Below, piece by piece: positions 26,988 through 35,093 of a DNA stretch of 56,468 bases. The notes beneath the pieces are model-generated. The model searched no databases and was not told the DNA's origin. It worked only from the letters and a program-made list of their open reading frames with translations. Source of the DNA: an uncultured Tateyamaria sp. (GTDB taxonomy: Bacteria > Pseudomonadota > Alphaproteobacteria > Rhodobacterales > Rhodobacteraceae); the NCBI RefSeq assembly GCF_947488715.1, contig NZ_CANLAG010000014.1, positions 1 to 56,468 of the forward strand, in the 5' to 3' direction. The number at the start of each line of letters is the position of its first letter. The first letter of the stretch is position 1. A program made the position numbers and the translations under genes.

Positions 26988-27853
26988 GTGTTCAAATCCT
27001 TCAAAATATCCTTGAGGCTCGCCTGCCAGTCGGGGCGCGCGATGCCGAATGTGGTTGTGGTCGCGCTGCAATCCATGCGCGAGTTCAGAGGCCGTGTTGC
27101 GGGTGTCGGATAGTCTGACGACGGGATGTCCGTCACCGCACAGCTCAGGCCCGCCTGCTCGAAAATGGCGCGGGCAAAATCGGCCCAACTGGTGTCGGGG
27201 CCACCGGCAAAATGGTAGACACCCGCCTTGTTAGGCTCTGTTTTGAGGGTCTGCGCGATGGTCAGGCAGGCCTCTGCAATCTCGGCGGCACCGGTGGGTC
27301 CGCCGATCTGGTCCGCCACGATGGTCAGCGCGTCCCGTTCCGCGCCAAGGCGCAGCATCGTCTTGACGAAATTGTTGCCATGGGCCGACACGACCCAGGA
27401 CGTGCGCAGGATCGCCGCCGTGCCGCCTGCAGCCATGATCGCCTGTTCACCGGCCAGCTTGGTGCGCCCATAAGCGCCTTTGGGATCGGTCGGATCGGTG
27501 GGTTGCCAAGGGGTCGTGCCGTCGCCCGAAAACACGTAATCCGTCGAAATAGAGACGAATGGCACACCCAAATCGGCACAGGCCCGCGCCATGGCGGCAG
27601 GGGCATCGGCGTTGATCGCGTGGGCGGTGGCCTCGTCGTCCTCGGCCTTGTCGACGGCGGTGTAGGCGGCGGCGTTGATGACCGCATCGGGCTTGTGACC
27701 CGCGATGGCCTGCGCGCAGGCGGCGGGGTCGGTCAGGTCGGCGGCGGCCCGGTCCAGCGCAGTGATCTGCACCCCCCGCCCCGCCCCGATACCACTGCGC
27801 GCGCGCAGCTCGGTCGCGACCTGTCCGTTATGTCCGAAAACCAGAATATCCAT
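26984..27853 (-). CDS. rfbD: dTDP-4-dehydrorhamnose reductase
   Basis: The 289-residue short-chain dehydrogenase reduces dTDP-4-keto-L-rhamnose to dTDP-L-rhamnose. The N-terminus is MDILVFGHNGQVATEL (nucleotide-binding GxxGQ), STDYVFSGD is in the middle, and the YGRTKLAGEQ catalytic Tyr-x3-Lys segment follows. Two adjacent ATGs exist (27856 and 27853); AGGA is best spaced to 27853. The 61 bp between rfbB and this gene contains a perfect parS-like palindrome (27880-27903), so the operon is interrupted by a partition-type site. Confidence 0.95.
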   Translation of the reverse strand: MDILVFGHNGQVATELRARSGIGAGRGVQITALDRAAADLTDPAACAQAIAGHKPDAVINAAAYTAVDKAEDDEATAHAINADAPAAMARACADLGVPFVSISTDYVFSGDGTTPWQPTDPTDPKGAYGRTKLAGEQAIMAAGGTAAILRTSWVVSAHGNNFVKTMLRLGAERDALTIVADQIGGPTGAAEIAEACLTIAQTLKTEPNKAGVYHFAGGPDTSWADFARAIFEQAGLSCAVTDIPSSDYPTPATRPLNSRMDCSATTTTFGIARPDWQASLKDILKDLNT

Positions 27854-27879
27854 CATCGTCCTTTCGCCCCTCTGTCCCG

Positions 27880-27903
27880 AAACCTTTCGCATGCGAAAGG
27901 TTT
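27880..27903. promoter_or_regulatory. parS-like centromere palindrome 1
   Basis: This is a perfect 24-bp palindrome with half-site AAACCTTTCGCA. The same core occurs downstream of parB at 33503-33522 with one central mismatch. An extra half-site, CCTTTCGC, lies at 27860-27867. Two matching palindromes bracketing repA-parAB are the usual arrangement for ParB binding sites. It sits inside the rhamnose operon between rfbB and rfbD. It does not look like a terminator, since no T-run follows. Confidence 0.8.
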
Positions 27904-27914
27904 GCGCCGGGAAC

Positions 27915-28958
27915 TCAGCCTGTGCCCAAACGCGTGCCAACCCCGTCGCGGTCCTGCAGGGCGCGCCACCAGGCTTCGTTGTTCAGATACCATTCCACCG
28001 TCAGCGCCAGCCCTTCCTCGACCGTGACCGAAGGCCGCCAGTTGAGTTCGGTCTGCATCCGCGTGGGATCAATCGCATAACGCGCGTCATGACCCGGACG
28101 GTCGGTCACAAATGTGATCTGATCGGCGTAGGATTTGCCATCGGCGCGCGGGCGCTTGTCATCGAGGATCGCGCAAAGCGTCTGCACCAGTTCCAGATTG
28201 GTGCGCTCGTTCTCGCCACCGATGTTGTAGGACCGGCCCAGCTCGCCTTTTTGCAGCACGGTCAGCAGGGCGTTGGCGTGGTCCTCGACATAAAGCCAGT
28301 CACGCACGTTCGACCCGTCGCCATAGATCGGCAGGTCCTTGCCCGCCAGCGCGTTCAGGATGATCACCGGCACCAGCTTTTCCGGGAAGTGAAAGGGACC
28401 GTAGTTGTTCGAACAGTTGGTCAGCACGATGGGCAGGCCGTAGGTCTCGCCCCAGGCGCGCACCAGGTGGTCGCTGGCCGCCTTGGACGCCGAATAGGGG
28501 CTGCGCGGATCGTAGGGCGTGGATTCGGTGAACTGCCCCTCAGCCCCCAAAGATCCGAACACCTCGTCGGTCGAGATGTGATGGAAGCGGAACGCCTCGA
28601 ACTGGTCGCGGCCCTGCCAATAGCGGCGCGCGGCCTCGAGCAGGGTATAGGTGCCGGTCACGTTGGTCTGCACAAACGCGCCGGGGCCGTCGATGGACCG
28701 GTCCACGTGGCTCTCGGCTGCGAGGTGCATGACCGCGTCGGGCTGATGCGTGTCAAAGATGCGCACCATTGCATCCCAGTCGCAGATATCGGCATGTTCA
28801 AACGAATAAAGGTTCGAGGACGCCACCGACGCCACGTTGTCGAGACACGCGGCATAGGTGAGGGCATCCACGTTGATGACCTCGTGCCCCTGCTCCACGG
28901 CCTGCCGCACCACGGCGGAGCCGATAAAGCCCGCGCCCCCTGTGACCAGAAGTTTCAT
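27915..28958 (-). CDS. rfbB: dTDP-glucose 4,6-dehydratase
   Basis: The 347-residue enzyme converts dTDP-glucose to dTDP-4-keto-6-deoxyglucose. It has the Rossmann motif GGAGFIG (7-13), AAESHVDRS (about 80-88), HISTDEVFG with the catalytic Asp/Glu pair (about 130-138), YSASKAASD with Tyr-x3-Lys (about 160-168) and NCSNNYGP. The length is normal. The start lies three bases after the rfbC stop, and the gene forms one transcript with rfbC, rfbD and rfbA. Confidence 0.96.
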   Translation of the reverse strand: MKLLVTGGAGFIGSAVVRQAVEQGHEVINVDALTYAACLDNVASVASSNLYSFEHADICDWDAMVRIFDTHQPDAVMHLAAESHVDRSIDGPGAFVQTNVTGTYTLLEAARRYWQGRDQFEAFRFHHISTDEVFGSLGAEGQFTESTPYDPRSPYSASKAASDHLVRAWGETYGLPIVLTNCSNNYGPFHFPEKLVPVIILNALAGKDLPIYGDGSNVRDWLYVEDHANALLTVLQKGELGRSYNIGGENERTNLELVQTLCAILDDKRPRADGKSYADQITFVTDRPGHDARYAIDPTRMQTELNWRPSVTVEEGLALTVEWYLNNEAWWRALQDRDGVGTRLGTG

Positions 28959-28961
28959 GGC

Positions 28962-29522
28962 TTATCCTTCGTATGTGAATGGCGTGTCGAGATCGGCCAG
29001 AAGCGGGGCCACCGCGTCCTTTTCGGACAGGATGGGGTCGCTGACCCCGCCCCAGTCGATGCCGATCTGCGGATCGTCCCAGCGGATCGCGCCCTCGGTC
29101 TCGCGGGCGTAATAGTCGGAACATTTATAAATGATTTCGGTATCGGGCGCACGGGTCACAAACCCATGGGCAAAGCCCGCAGGCACCAAGAGCTGCTTGC
29201 CATTCTCAAAGCTGAGTTCCGCCCCGAACCACTGCCCATAGGTGGGCGAGCCGCGGCGGATGTCGACGGCCACATCAAAGAGCGCACCCTTGCCGCAGCG
29301 CACCAGCTTGTCCTGGGCGTGGGGCGGGGCCTGAAAATGCAGACCCCGGATTGTGCCCACGGCGCTGGACAGCGAATGGTTGTCCTGCACAAAGGGGATG
29401 TCGATGCCGTGGCCTGCCAGGCCCTTGGCGCTGTAGCTTTCGGAGAAGAACCCGCGCGCATCACCGAAACGGGCCGGGGTGATGATCACCACACCGGGCA
29501 GCGGCGTCTGTTCGATCTGCAT
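28962..29522 (-). CDS. rfbC: dTDP-4-dehydrorhamnose 3,5-epimerase
   Basis: The 186-residue cupin-fold epimerase has the family motifs: ARGFFSESYSAKG near 22-34, FVQDNHSLSS, GTIRGLHFQAPPHAQDKLVRC with the catalytic His, and FAHGFVTRAPDTEIIYKCSDYY. It is the first gene of the leftward rhamnose operon (order rfbC, rfbB, rfbD, rfbA). AAGGA lies eight bases before the ATG. The promoter should lie in the 133 bp before repA's end, but no clear -35/-10 was found. Confidence 0.96.
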   Translation of the reverse strand: MQIEQTPLPGVVIITPARFGDARGFFSESYSAKGLAGHGIDIPFVQDNHSLSSAVGTIRGLHFQAPPHAQDKLVRCGKGALFDVAVDIRRGSPTYGQWFGAELSFENGKQLLVPAGFAHGFVTRAPDTEIIYKCSDYYARETEGAIRWDDPQIGIDWGGVSDPILSEKDAVAPLLADLDTPFTYEG

Positions 29523-29570
29523 GAATGTCGTCCTTAATCACACGTCTGAAATCACGCGGTGCTTAACAAG

Positions 29571-29599
29571 CGGCCCCTGCCCTGTCCACCACGGGGCCG
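29571..29599 (-). terminator. possible hairpin after repA
   Basis: A 7-bp CGGCCCC/GGGGCCG stem with a 15-base loop lies about 60-85 bp after the repA stop and before rfbC. There is no T-run, so it may be a weak terminator or part of the rfb leader. Confidence 0.3.
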
Positions 29600-29655
29600 G
29601 GTGCCGCACGGTCGCAGGCAAGCCGATGCTCAAATCACGCGCACCCCAGGCCCGA

Positions 29656-30660
29656 TCATCCGCGTTTGCGCAGCCAGCCCAGGAACGCACGGTCAGGCGC
29701 GGTCAGGCGCGGGCTGCCGGAGGCGCGCCACATGGCGTGCCAATCGGCCTGCAGCGCATAGACATCCGCGCCGGGCACCAATGCGCGGGCAGCCTCGAGC
29801 GTGTCGGGCGCCAGAACGGGCGGCGGCGCGCTGGCCATGGCCCCGGCCCGCAGGGTGAAGCGGATCATGTCGCCGGGGTCTTCGGACATGTGATAGTCAG
29901 GCAGATGATCCGCCGCGATCATGTCGCGCAGCATCTTGCGGAACACCCGGCGCGGGCTGGCCGAGCCGGATTTCTTGAGCAGCGTGTCGACACTGACCCG
30001 CCAGGTCGCCTGACGCCCGCAATGTTTGCGCGCCAGTTCATAGACCCGCCGTTCCAGCGGTTTGCGCAGGCGAAAGTAGTCTCTGTTCAGGGTCAAAACC
30101 GATTTCGACAGCACCGCCCGATAAAGCCAGTCCGACAGCGTCACCCGCACCGACATCATCCGCCCCCCCTTGGACCGGCGCACGATCTGCCAACTGTCGA
30201 TCAGGCCAAAACCGGTTGTGACCTCTTCGCCCCCGGTCTCGAGATTGGTGGTGATGCGGGTGCCCGCCAGCCGCTCGAACGCCTCTCGCAGGCGGGCATA
30301 GCCATCGCCCGAGGTCTCGCGGTTGGTCGCCACCATCAGGTCATGGGCGCGCAGGTGCAGCACACGGGCCACGTCGCGCCCGGCGTTCACCGCCACCATC
30401 AACTGGCTGATGCAATAGATCAGGATGTCCTTGTCATGGATCGTGGCGCGGCCCCGCACGCTTGGGGTCACGGTGACATGGGTGCCATTGTGGTCATAGG
30501 TCAGGATGCGCCGGTCGGGCCGGGTCGACAGCGAGAACATCGGGTGTTCCATGCTGCCCAGATCATCCTTGGGCGGCGCGTCGAACACGTCGCACAGAAA
30601 GAAATCCCCAGTGGGATGGTGATCGGGCAAAAGCCCGCCTGCCCCAGATGTCACTGCCAT
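29656..30660 (-). CDS. repA: plasmid replication initiator RepA
   Basis: This protein is 334 residues from ATG 30660 (GAGGGCAGG upstream); ATG 30681 would add seven. It matches the alphaproteobacterial RepA ('replication initiator protein A') family: DFFLCDVFDAPPKDDLGSMEHPMFSL, then HDKDILIYCISQLM, and RPLERRVYELARKHCG-like segments in the winged-helix region (KPLERRVYELARKHCG, about 210-225). It would bind the iterons and DnaA box found just upstream (30753-30862) and start replication. It is divergent from parA. In roseobacters such RepA replicons define stable compatibility types, including those carrying rhamnose operons. Confidence 0.92.
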   Translation of the reverse strand: MAVTSGAGGLLPDHHPTGDFFLCDVFDAPPKDDLGSMEHPMFSLSTRPDRRILTYDHNGTHVTVTPSVRGRATIHDKDILIYCISQLMVAVNAGRDVARVLHLRAHDLMVATNRETSGDGYARLREAFERLAGTRITTNLETGGEEVTTGFGLIDSWQIVRRSKGGRMMSVRVTLSDWLYRAVLSKSVLTLNRDYFRLRKPLERRVYELARKHCGRQATWRVSVDTLLKKSGSASPRRVFRKMLRDMIAADHLPDYHMSEDPGDMIRFTLRAGAMASAPPPVLAPDTLEAARALVPGADVYALQADWHAMWRASGSPRLTAPDRAFLGWLRKRG

Positions 30661-30752
30661 GTGCCTGCCCTCGTGATCCATTCACCCCGGTCTTGGCGCC
30701 GGTGGTTTGTCGAAGAATCGGGTTCGTGGTTTCGTTGACGCCCACCCTAAAG

Positions 30753-30761
30753 TTATCCACA
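30753..30761 (+). promoter_or_regulatory. DnaA box
   Basis: TTATCCACA is a perfect match to the high-affinity DnaA box. It lies 92 bp upstream of repA and 36 bp before the first iteron, so it is part of the plasmid origin. Confidence 0.8.
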
Positions 30762-30796
30762 GGCTGCGTCCATCACGGTGGCGCGCCCCATCGGGG

Positions 30797-30862
30797 GTTC
30801 AGAGTCGGTCTTTCGGGGGAGCAGAGTCGCCTGCACGTGGTTTCAGAGTCGCCTCCCCTCGT
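30797..30862 (+). repeat. three 22-bp iterons (origin of replication)
   Basis: The core CAGAGTCG occurs at 30800, 30822 and 30844, exactly 22 bp apart, or two helical turns. Units 2 and 3 share the longer core CAGAGTCGCCT. Iterons of this length and phase upstream of a rep gene are binding sites for the initiator. The conserved part is short (8-11 bp per unit). Confidence 0.8.
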
Positions 30863-30915
30863 GAAAAACCGCGCAAGCCTTTGCAAAGCCGCGATTTTCA
30901 GGACGCGCCCGGATA

Positions 30916-30951
30916 CCTTAACGTATAATAACACCAATTAACTGGATAAAA
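30916..30951. other. AT-rich segment of the origin region
   Basis: This stretch is about two-thirds A+T in an otherwise GC-rich replicon and includes TATAAT at 30924-30929. It lies just beyond the iterons and could be the DNA-unwinding element, a parA promoter, or both. The rest of 30661-31099 holds no gene. Confidence 0.5.
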
Positions 30952-31099
30952 GGCCGCCTCACTGGCAGGCTACAGCGTCAGAGCCCAAGGATTTCCTGAG
31001 AATATGGGGGAAAATCCGGGGCGATCTCCTCAAAATCATTCCATGTCACATGTTTTTAGGTATGATGCCGAAAAAGCGTCACATGAAGGCATATCCGGC

Positions 31100-32485
31100 A
31101 TGAGCAGTGAAGCGCCCCCCCTGCCCCCTTATTTCAACATCGACCCAGATCAGGCCTTGGCCGCTCTGGGGCCTGCCACGGATGTGGGTGGGTTTGCGGC
31201 CCTGGCCGAGGCCTGCGGACGTGGGCGCACCGATCTGGCGAGCCGGGGATTGAACGAAGGGGGCGACCGGACCCTGCGCCTGTTTTCCACGTGGGAGATC
31301 ACCCGCTATCTGATCCCAGTGGCGCCTGCGCATTTCCGCCGTGTGCTGCGTCAGAACCCCGACCTGCCCCAGGGGACGTCAGAGACCGCCGGGGGGGCCA
31401 AGTGGTTCACCCTGGATGAGGTGCTGCGGCTGCGGGCGCATTTCAGCGATGCGGGGTCCAAGGCCAAGGAGTACCGCCCCTACCGGCCCGAGGGGCTGGC
31501 GGCCAAGATGGTGGCGGTGGCGAATTTCAAAGGTGGTGTGGGCAAGACCAGCACGGCGGCGCATCTGGCGATGTCGGCGGCACTGGATGGCTACAAGGTG
31601 CTGGTGATTGATCTGGACAGTCAGGGGTCGATGACGTCGATCTTTGGCGGGCAGGTTGCGGATGAATGGCAGACGGTGTTCCCGCTGCTGGCGCGGCACT
31701 ACGGGACGCATATGCAGGCCGAGAACCAGGCACGGCAGGCCCGCGGCGAGGACCCTGTGCCGCTGGACGATACGCTGAGCGAGGCGATGGGGCTGCGGGC
31801 GCAGGATCTGGTGCAAAAGACGCATTGGCCCAACATTGACCTGCTGGGCGCGCAGCTGAACCTCTATTGGGCCGAGTTTCAGATCCCCGTCTGGCGGATG
31901 CAGGGGCGGTCGTGGAAGCTGTGGGATGCGCTGTCGGAGACGCTGGCGGCGGATGGGGTGCTGGAGGACTATGATCTGGTGTTCCTCGATACGCCGCCGG
32001 CGCTGGGGTATCTGACGATCAACGGGCTGTCGGCGGCGGATATTCTGCTGGTGCCTTTGGGGGCGTCGTTCCTGGAATTCGACTCTACGGGGCGGTTTTT
32101 CGATATGCTGCATTCGACATTTGCCAGCATCGAAGAGGCAGAGAACATGGCCGCGCGGGCGCTGGGACGGGCGGGCGTGTCGTTTGAGTGGGACGCGGTG
32201 CGGGCGGTGCTGACCCGCTATGACGCCAGCCAGCAGGCGGAACTGGGTGCGTTGATGCAGGCCTATCTGGGCGACGCGCTGTCGCCGCACCGGCAGGATT
32301 TTACCGCGCTGATCGGGCAGGCCGGTGAGCAGGTGAATGGCATCTACGAGGCCGATTACCGCGATTTCAACCGCGAGACCTATGTGCGGGGGCGTGACAC
32401 GTTCGACCAGACCTATGCCGCGTTCAAGCGGCTGCTGGTGGGGGTCTGGCGGCGCGAAGAAATAGAGACAAACAAGGGGGAATGA
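31100..32485 (+). CDS. parA: partition ATPase ParA
   Basis: The protein is 461 residues from ATG 31100; ATGs at 31043 and 31004 in the same frame are possible, and none has an ideal ribosome site (AAGG 11 bases before 31100). An N-terminal helix-turn-helix (about 70-125: TWEITRYLIPV, KWFTLDEVLRLRAHF) precedes the deviant Walker box NFKGGVGKTSTAAHLA (about 143-158) and FLDTPPALGYL (about 298-308). It is a type Ia plasmid ParA. The N-terminal domain suggests autorepression of parAB. ATP-driven patterning on the nucleoid separates plasmid copies together with ParB. Confidence 0.93.
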   Translation: MSSEAPPLPPYFNIDPDQALAALGPATDVGGFAALAEACGRGRTDLASRGLNEGGDRTLRLFSTWEITRYLIPVAPAHFRRVLRQNPDLPQGTSETAGGAKWFTLDEVLRLRAHFSDAGSKAKEYRPYRPEGLAAKMVAVANFKGGVGKTSTAAHLAMSAALDGYKVLVIDLDSQGSMTSIFGGQVADEWQTVFPLLARHYGTHMQAENQARQARGEDPVPLDDTLSEAMGLRAQDLVQKTHWPNIDLLGAQLNLYWAEFQIPVWRMQGRSWKLWDALSETLAADGVLEDYDLVFLDTPPALGYLTINGLSAADILLVPLGASFLEFDSTGRFFDMLHSTFASIEEAENMAARALGRAGVSFEWDAVRAVLTRYDASQQAELGALMQAYLGDALSPHRQDFTALIGQAGEQVNGIYEADYRDFNRETYVRGRDTFDQTYAAFKRLLVGVWRREEIETNKGE

Positions 32486-32486
32486 C

Positions 32487-33467
32487 ATGGCAAAGCGCAA
32501 GAGATTGAGCCCTGCGGTGGGTCTGGGTGCGGAACCATCCGGCGCGGCCGACACGGGCGCCCGCCCCCCGATTGCTCGCATTGCCGGGGATGCGGCGACG
32601 GCGGCGGCCTTTGATGCGGTGCGCGGCGAATTGGAGGACGCGCAGCAGTCGGGCCGGTTGGTCATGCAGCTGCCGCTGGAGGCGATTGACCCCGCCTATC
32701 TGATCCGCGACCGGATCGAGATGGCCCCTGACGACATGGAAAGCCTCAAGCACAGCCTGGCGCGGCGCGGCCAGCAAACCCCGATCGAGGTGGTGGATCT
32801 GGGCGGCGGTCACTACGGGCTGATCTCGGGCGCGCGGCGTCTGAAGGCGCTGGAGCAATTGCAGATCGAGACGGGTGAGGCGCGTTTTGGCCTTGTACAG
32901 GCTCTGATCCGGTCGCCTGCGGACCGGGCCGACACCTATATCGCCATGATCGAGGAAAACGAGATCCGGGCCGACCTGTCCTATTACGAGCGCGCGCGGA
33001 TTGCGTTCAAAGCGGTGGAGGCCGGCGCCTTTGACAGTCCCAAAGCGGCTTTGCAGGGTCTGTTTGCAGGGGTCAGTTTCTCGAAGCGGTCCAAGATCAA
33101 GACGTTCATGGCGCTGGTCCCGCCCCTGGATGCGGTGCTGCGGTTCCCCGCACAGCTGAGCGAGCGTCAGGGTCTGGCGCTGGCCAAGGCGCTAGCGGAC
33201 TTTCCGCAGCTGGAAGGACAGTTGCGCGATGTGCTGGCGCAATCGGTGCCCACCACCGCCACAGAAGAGGCGGACCTGATCGAGCAGGCGATCAAACTGT
33301 CAAAAGCAGAGCCTAAAAAGGACGATGCGCCCCCTGCCCCCGTGGTCACGGACGTGGCCTGGGACATCCGGATGTCGTCGCGCAACGGGCGTGTGGTGCT
33401 GGAAGGGGCCGGGGTGACCGAGACCTTTATCAAACGGCTGGAGGCGACGCTGCGCCGGGGGGAATGA
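32487..33467 (+). CDS. parB: partition protein ParB
   Basis: The 326-residue protein has the ParB/RepB core RRGQQTPIEVVDLGGGHYGLISGARRLKAL (conserved parts near 91-120). The EENEIRADLSYYERARIAF region (near 153-171) is followed by a helix-turn-helix. It would bind the palindromes at 27880 and 33503 and stimulate ParA. Only one base separates it from the parA stop, and AAGGGGGAA precedes the ATG, so parAB is one operon. Confidence 0.93.
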   Translation: MAKRKRLSPAVGLGAEPSGAADTGARPPIARIAGDAATAAAFDAVRGELEDAQQSGRLVMQLPLEAIDPAYLIRDRIEMAPDDMESLKHSLARRGQQTPIEVVDLGGGHYGLISGARRLKALEQLQIETGEARFGLVQALIRSPADRADTYIAMIEENEIRADLSYYERARIAFKAVEAGAFDSPKAALQGLFAGVSFSKRSKIKTFMALVPPLDAVLRFPAQLSERQGLALAKALADFPQLEGQLRDVLAQSVPTTATEEADLIEQAIKLSKAEPKKDDAPPAPVVTDVAWDIRMSSRNGRVVLEGAGVTETFIKRLEATLRRGE

Positions 33468-33502
33468 CCCCCATTTAGACCTATGCTGAGTTCGCAAGAA
33501 AG

Positions 33503-33522
33503 ACCTTTCGCGTGCGAAAGGT
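33503..33522. promoter_or_regulatory. parS-like centromere palindrome 2
   Basis: ACCTTTCGCG/TGCGAAAGGT is a 20-bp palindrome with only the centre mismatched, 35 bp after parB. It matches 19 of 20 bases of the site at 27880-27903. A position next to parAB is typical for a ParB centromere. Confidence 0.82.
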
Positions 33523-33623
33523 TTGTGAACAAACCCCTAACGGAGCGCCCGCCCGCCTAAGGCATCGGTAACCGGTTTGACCTAGCGTCCCGGCTTGCCT
33601 TTTGCCCTGTCGGAGCCCGTTCC

Positions 33624-35030
33624 ATGACCCAATCCTCGCTCATCCTTGGCCTGCCCTATATCCAGCCGTCGCAGGCCCAAAAGCATGTGACCCACAACGA
33701 GGCCCTGCGGGTGCTGGACGCGCTGGTGCAGCTGGTCGTTGCGGCACGTGACCTGTCCCTGCCCCCGGCGGGCGTGGAGGCGGCCGAACGGTTCCTGGTG
33801 GCGTCACCGGGACAGGGCGCATGGGCGGGCCATGACAATGAGATCGCCGTCTATGATGGCACCACCTGGACATTCGTGACCCCGCAGGAAGGCTGGAGCG
33901 CCTATGTCACCGCCGATGGCGCGCAGGTGGTCTATGACGGCACCAACTGGTTGGCGCGCGATGTGACGGCGGTCGACAGCCTGGGCATCAATGCCAGTTC
34001 GGACCTGTTCAACCGCCTGTCTGTGTCATCGGATGCTGTCCTGCTGAACCATGCGGGCGGCAATCACCAGCTCAAGATCAACAAGGCCGCCGCCACGGAC
34101 ACCGGCAGCCTGCTGTTCCAGACCGGGTTTTCAGGCCGGGCGGAAATGGGGATCTCGGGGAATGACGATTTTTCCATCAAGGTCAGCGCCAATGGCAGCG
34201 GCTGGACCGAGGCGCTGCGCATCGATGCGGCCAGCGGCACGGTCACCCTGCCCCAATCGGCCTGGCGCGAGATGCTGTCCGGCCCCCGCACCTATTACGT
34301 GGACCCCGCACAAGGCAGTGACGCCGGTGACGGGCTGTCGGCGGGGGCCGGGGCCTTTGCCAGCCTCGCCCATGCGGTTGCGCAGGCGCAGACAGTGGAT
34401 GCAGGCGGTCATGCGGTGACGATCCAGCTTGCGGACGGCACCTATAGCTTTGGCACGCCTCTGGTGCTGGATGCGGCGGTGGTGGGCGCGCCGCGCCTGG
34501 TGATCCAGGGCAACATGGCCAACCCCGATCAGGTGGTCATGGCCGGGGATGACGAGGTGTTCGAGGTGACGCGCGGTGTGGTTGCCCTGCGCGGTATGCG
34601 GTTGCAGAACACCAGCGGCGGGCGGCCCACGGTGGCGGCGTCGGACCGGGGCAGTGTGGTGCTGGATACGGTGGATTTCGGTGTGGCGGGTGGCCATCTG
34701 AGCGCGGTCGAGAACGGATCGCTGGTGCTGGAGGGGCCCTGTACGCTGTCGGGCAACGCCAAGTATTTCGTCAAGGTGACCGAGGGCGGGTCCGCCCGGA
34801 TGCGGTTGCAGACCGTGACCCTGACGGGGACCCCGCATTTTGCGTCGTCCTTTATCATCTGTGCGCGGTGCAGCGTGGCGCAGATGTCGTCGCTGACCTT
34901 TGTGGGCACGGCCACGGGGCGGCGGTATCTGGCGTCGGACAATGCGGTCATCACCACCAATGGCGGCGGGGCCAATTACTTTCCCGGCGATGTGGTGGGG
35001 ACTTTGGACGGCGGTGGGCGCTACGACTGA
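33624..35030 (+). CDS. DUF2793 / right-handed beta-helix protein
   Basis: The 468-residue protein starts with a DUF2793-type domain (1-110: LGLPYIQPSQAQKHVTHNEALRVLDALV, then WAGHDNEIAVYDGTTWTFVTP). That domain is common in Rhodobacterales phage- or gene-transfer-agent-like and surface proteins. A middle segment (about 115-215) resembles a fibre linker. From about 225 (YYVDPAQGSDAGDGLSAGAGAFASL) to the end it reads as a parallel beta-helix of the pectate-lyase/tail-fibre type. No signal peptide is visible. It stands alone between parS and a convergent RTX protease. Binding or cleavage of polysaccharide is possible but unproven. Confidence 0.8.
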   Translation: MTQSSLILGLPYIQPSQAQKHVTHNEALRVLDALVQLVVAARDLSLPPAGVEAAERFLVASPGQGAWAGHDNEIAVYDGTTWTFVTPQEGWSAYVTADGAQVVYDGTNWLARDVTAVDSLGINASSDLFNRLSVSSDAVLLNHAGGNHQLKINKAAATDTGSLLFQTGFSGRAEMGISGNDDFSIKVSANGSGWTEALRIDAASGTVTLPQSAWREMLSGPRTYYVDPAQGSDAGDGLSAGAGAFASLAHAVAQAQTVDAGGHAVTIQLADGTYSFGTPLVLDAAVVGAPRLVIQGNMANPDQVVMAGDDEVFEVTRGVVALRGMRLQNTSGGRPTVAASDRGSVVLDTVDFGVAGGHLSAVENGSLVLEGPCTLSGNAKYFVKVTEGGSARMRLQTVTLTGTPHFASSFIICARCSVAQMSSLTFVGTATGRRYLASDNAVITTNGGGANYFPGDVVGTLDGGGRYD

Positions 35031-35048
35031 GCGCGCCCGGAGGCGGGA

Positions 35049-35071
35049 TGCCCCCCGGCAAGAGGGGGGCA
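35049..35071. terminator. hairpin between convergent genes
   Basis: An 8-bp stem TGCCCCCC/GGGGGGCA with a 7-base loop lies between the ends of the DUF2793 gene and the serralysin-like gene. No T-run follows, so termination is plausible but not certain. Confidence 0.5.
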
Positions 35072-35093
35072 CGCCATATGTCTTTGGACCCGC

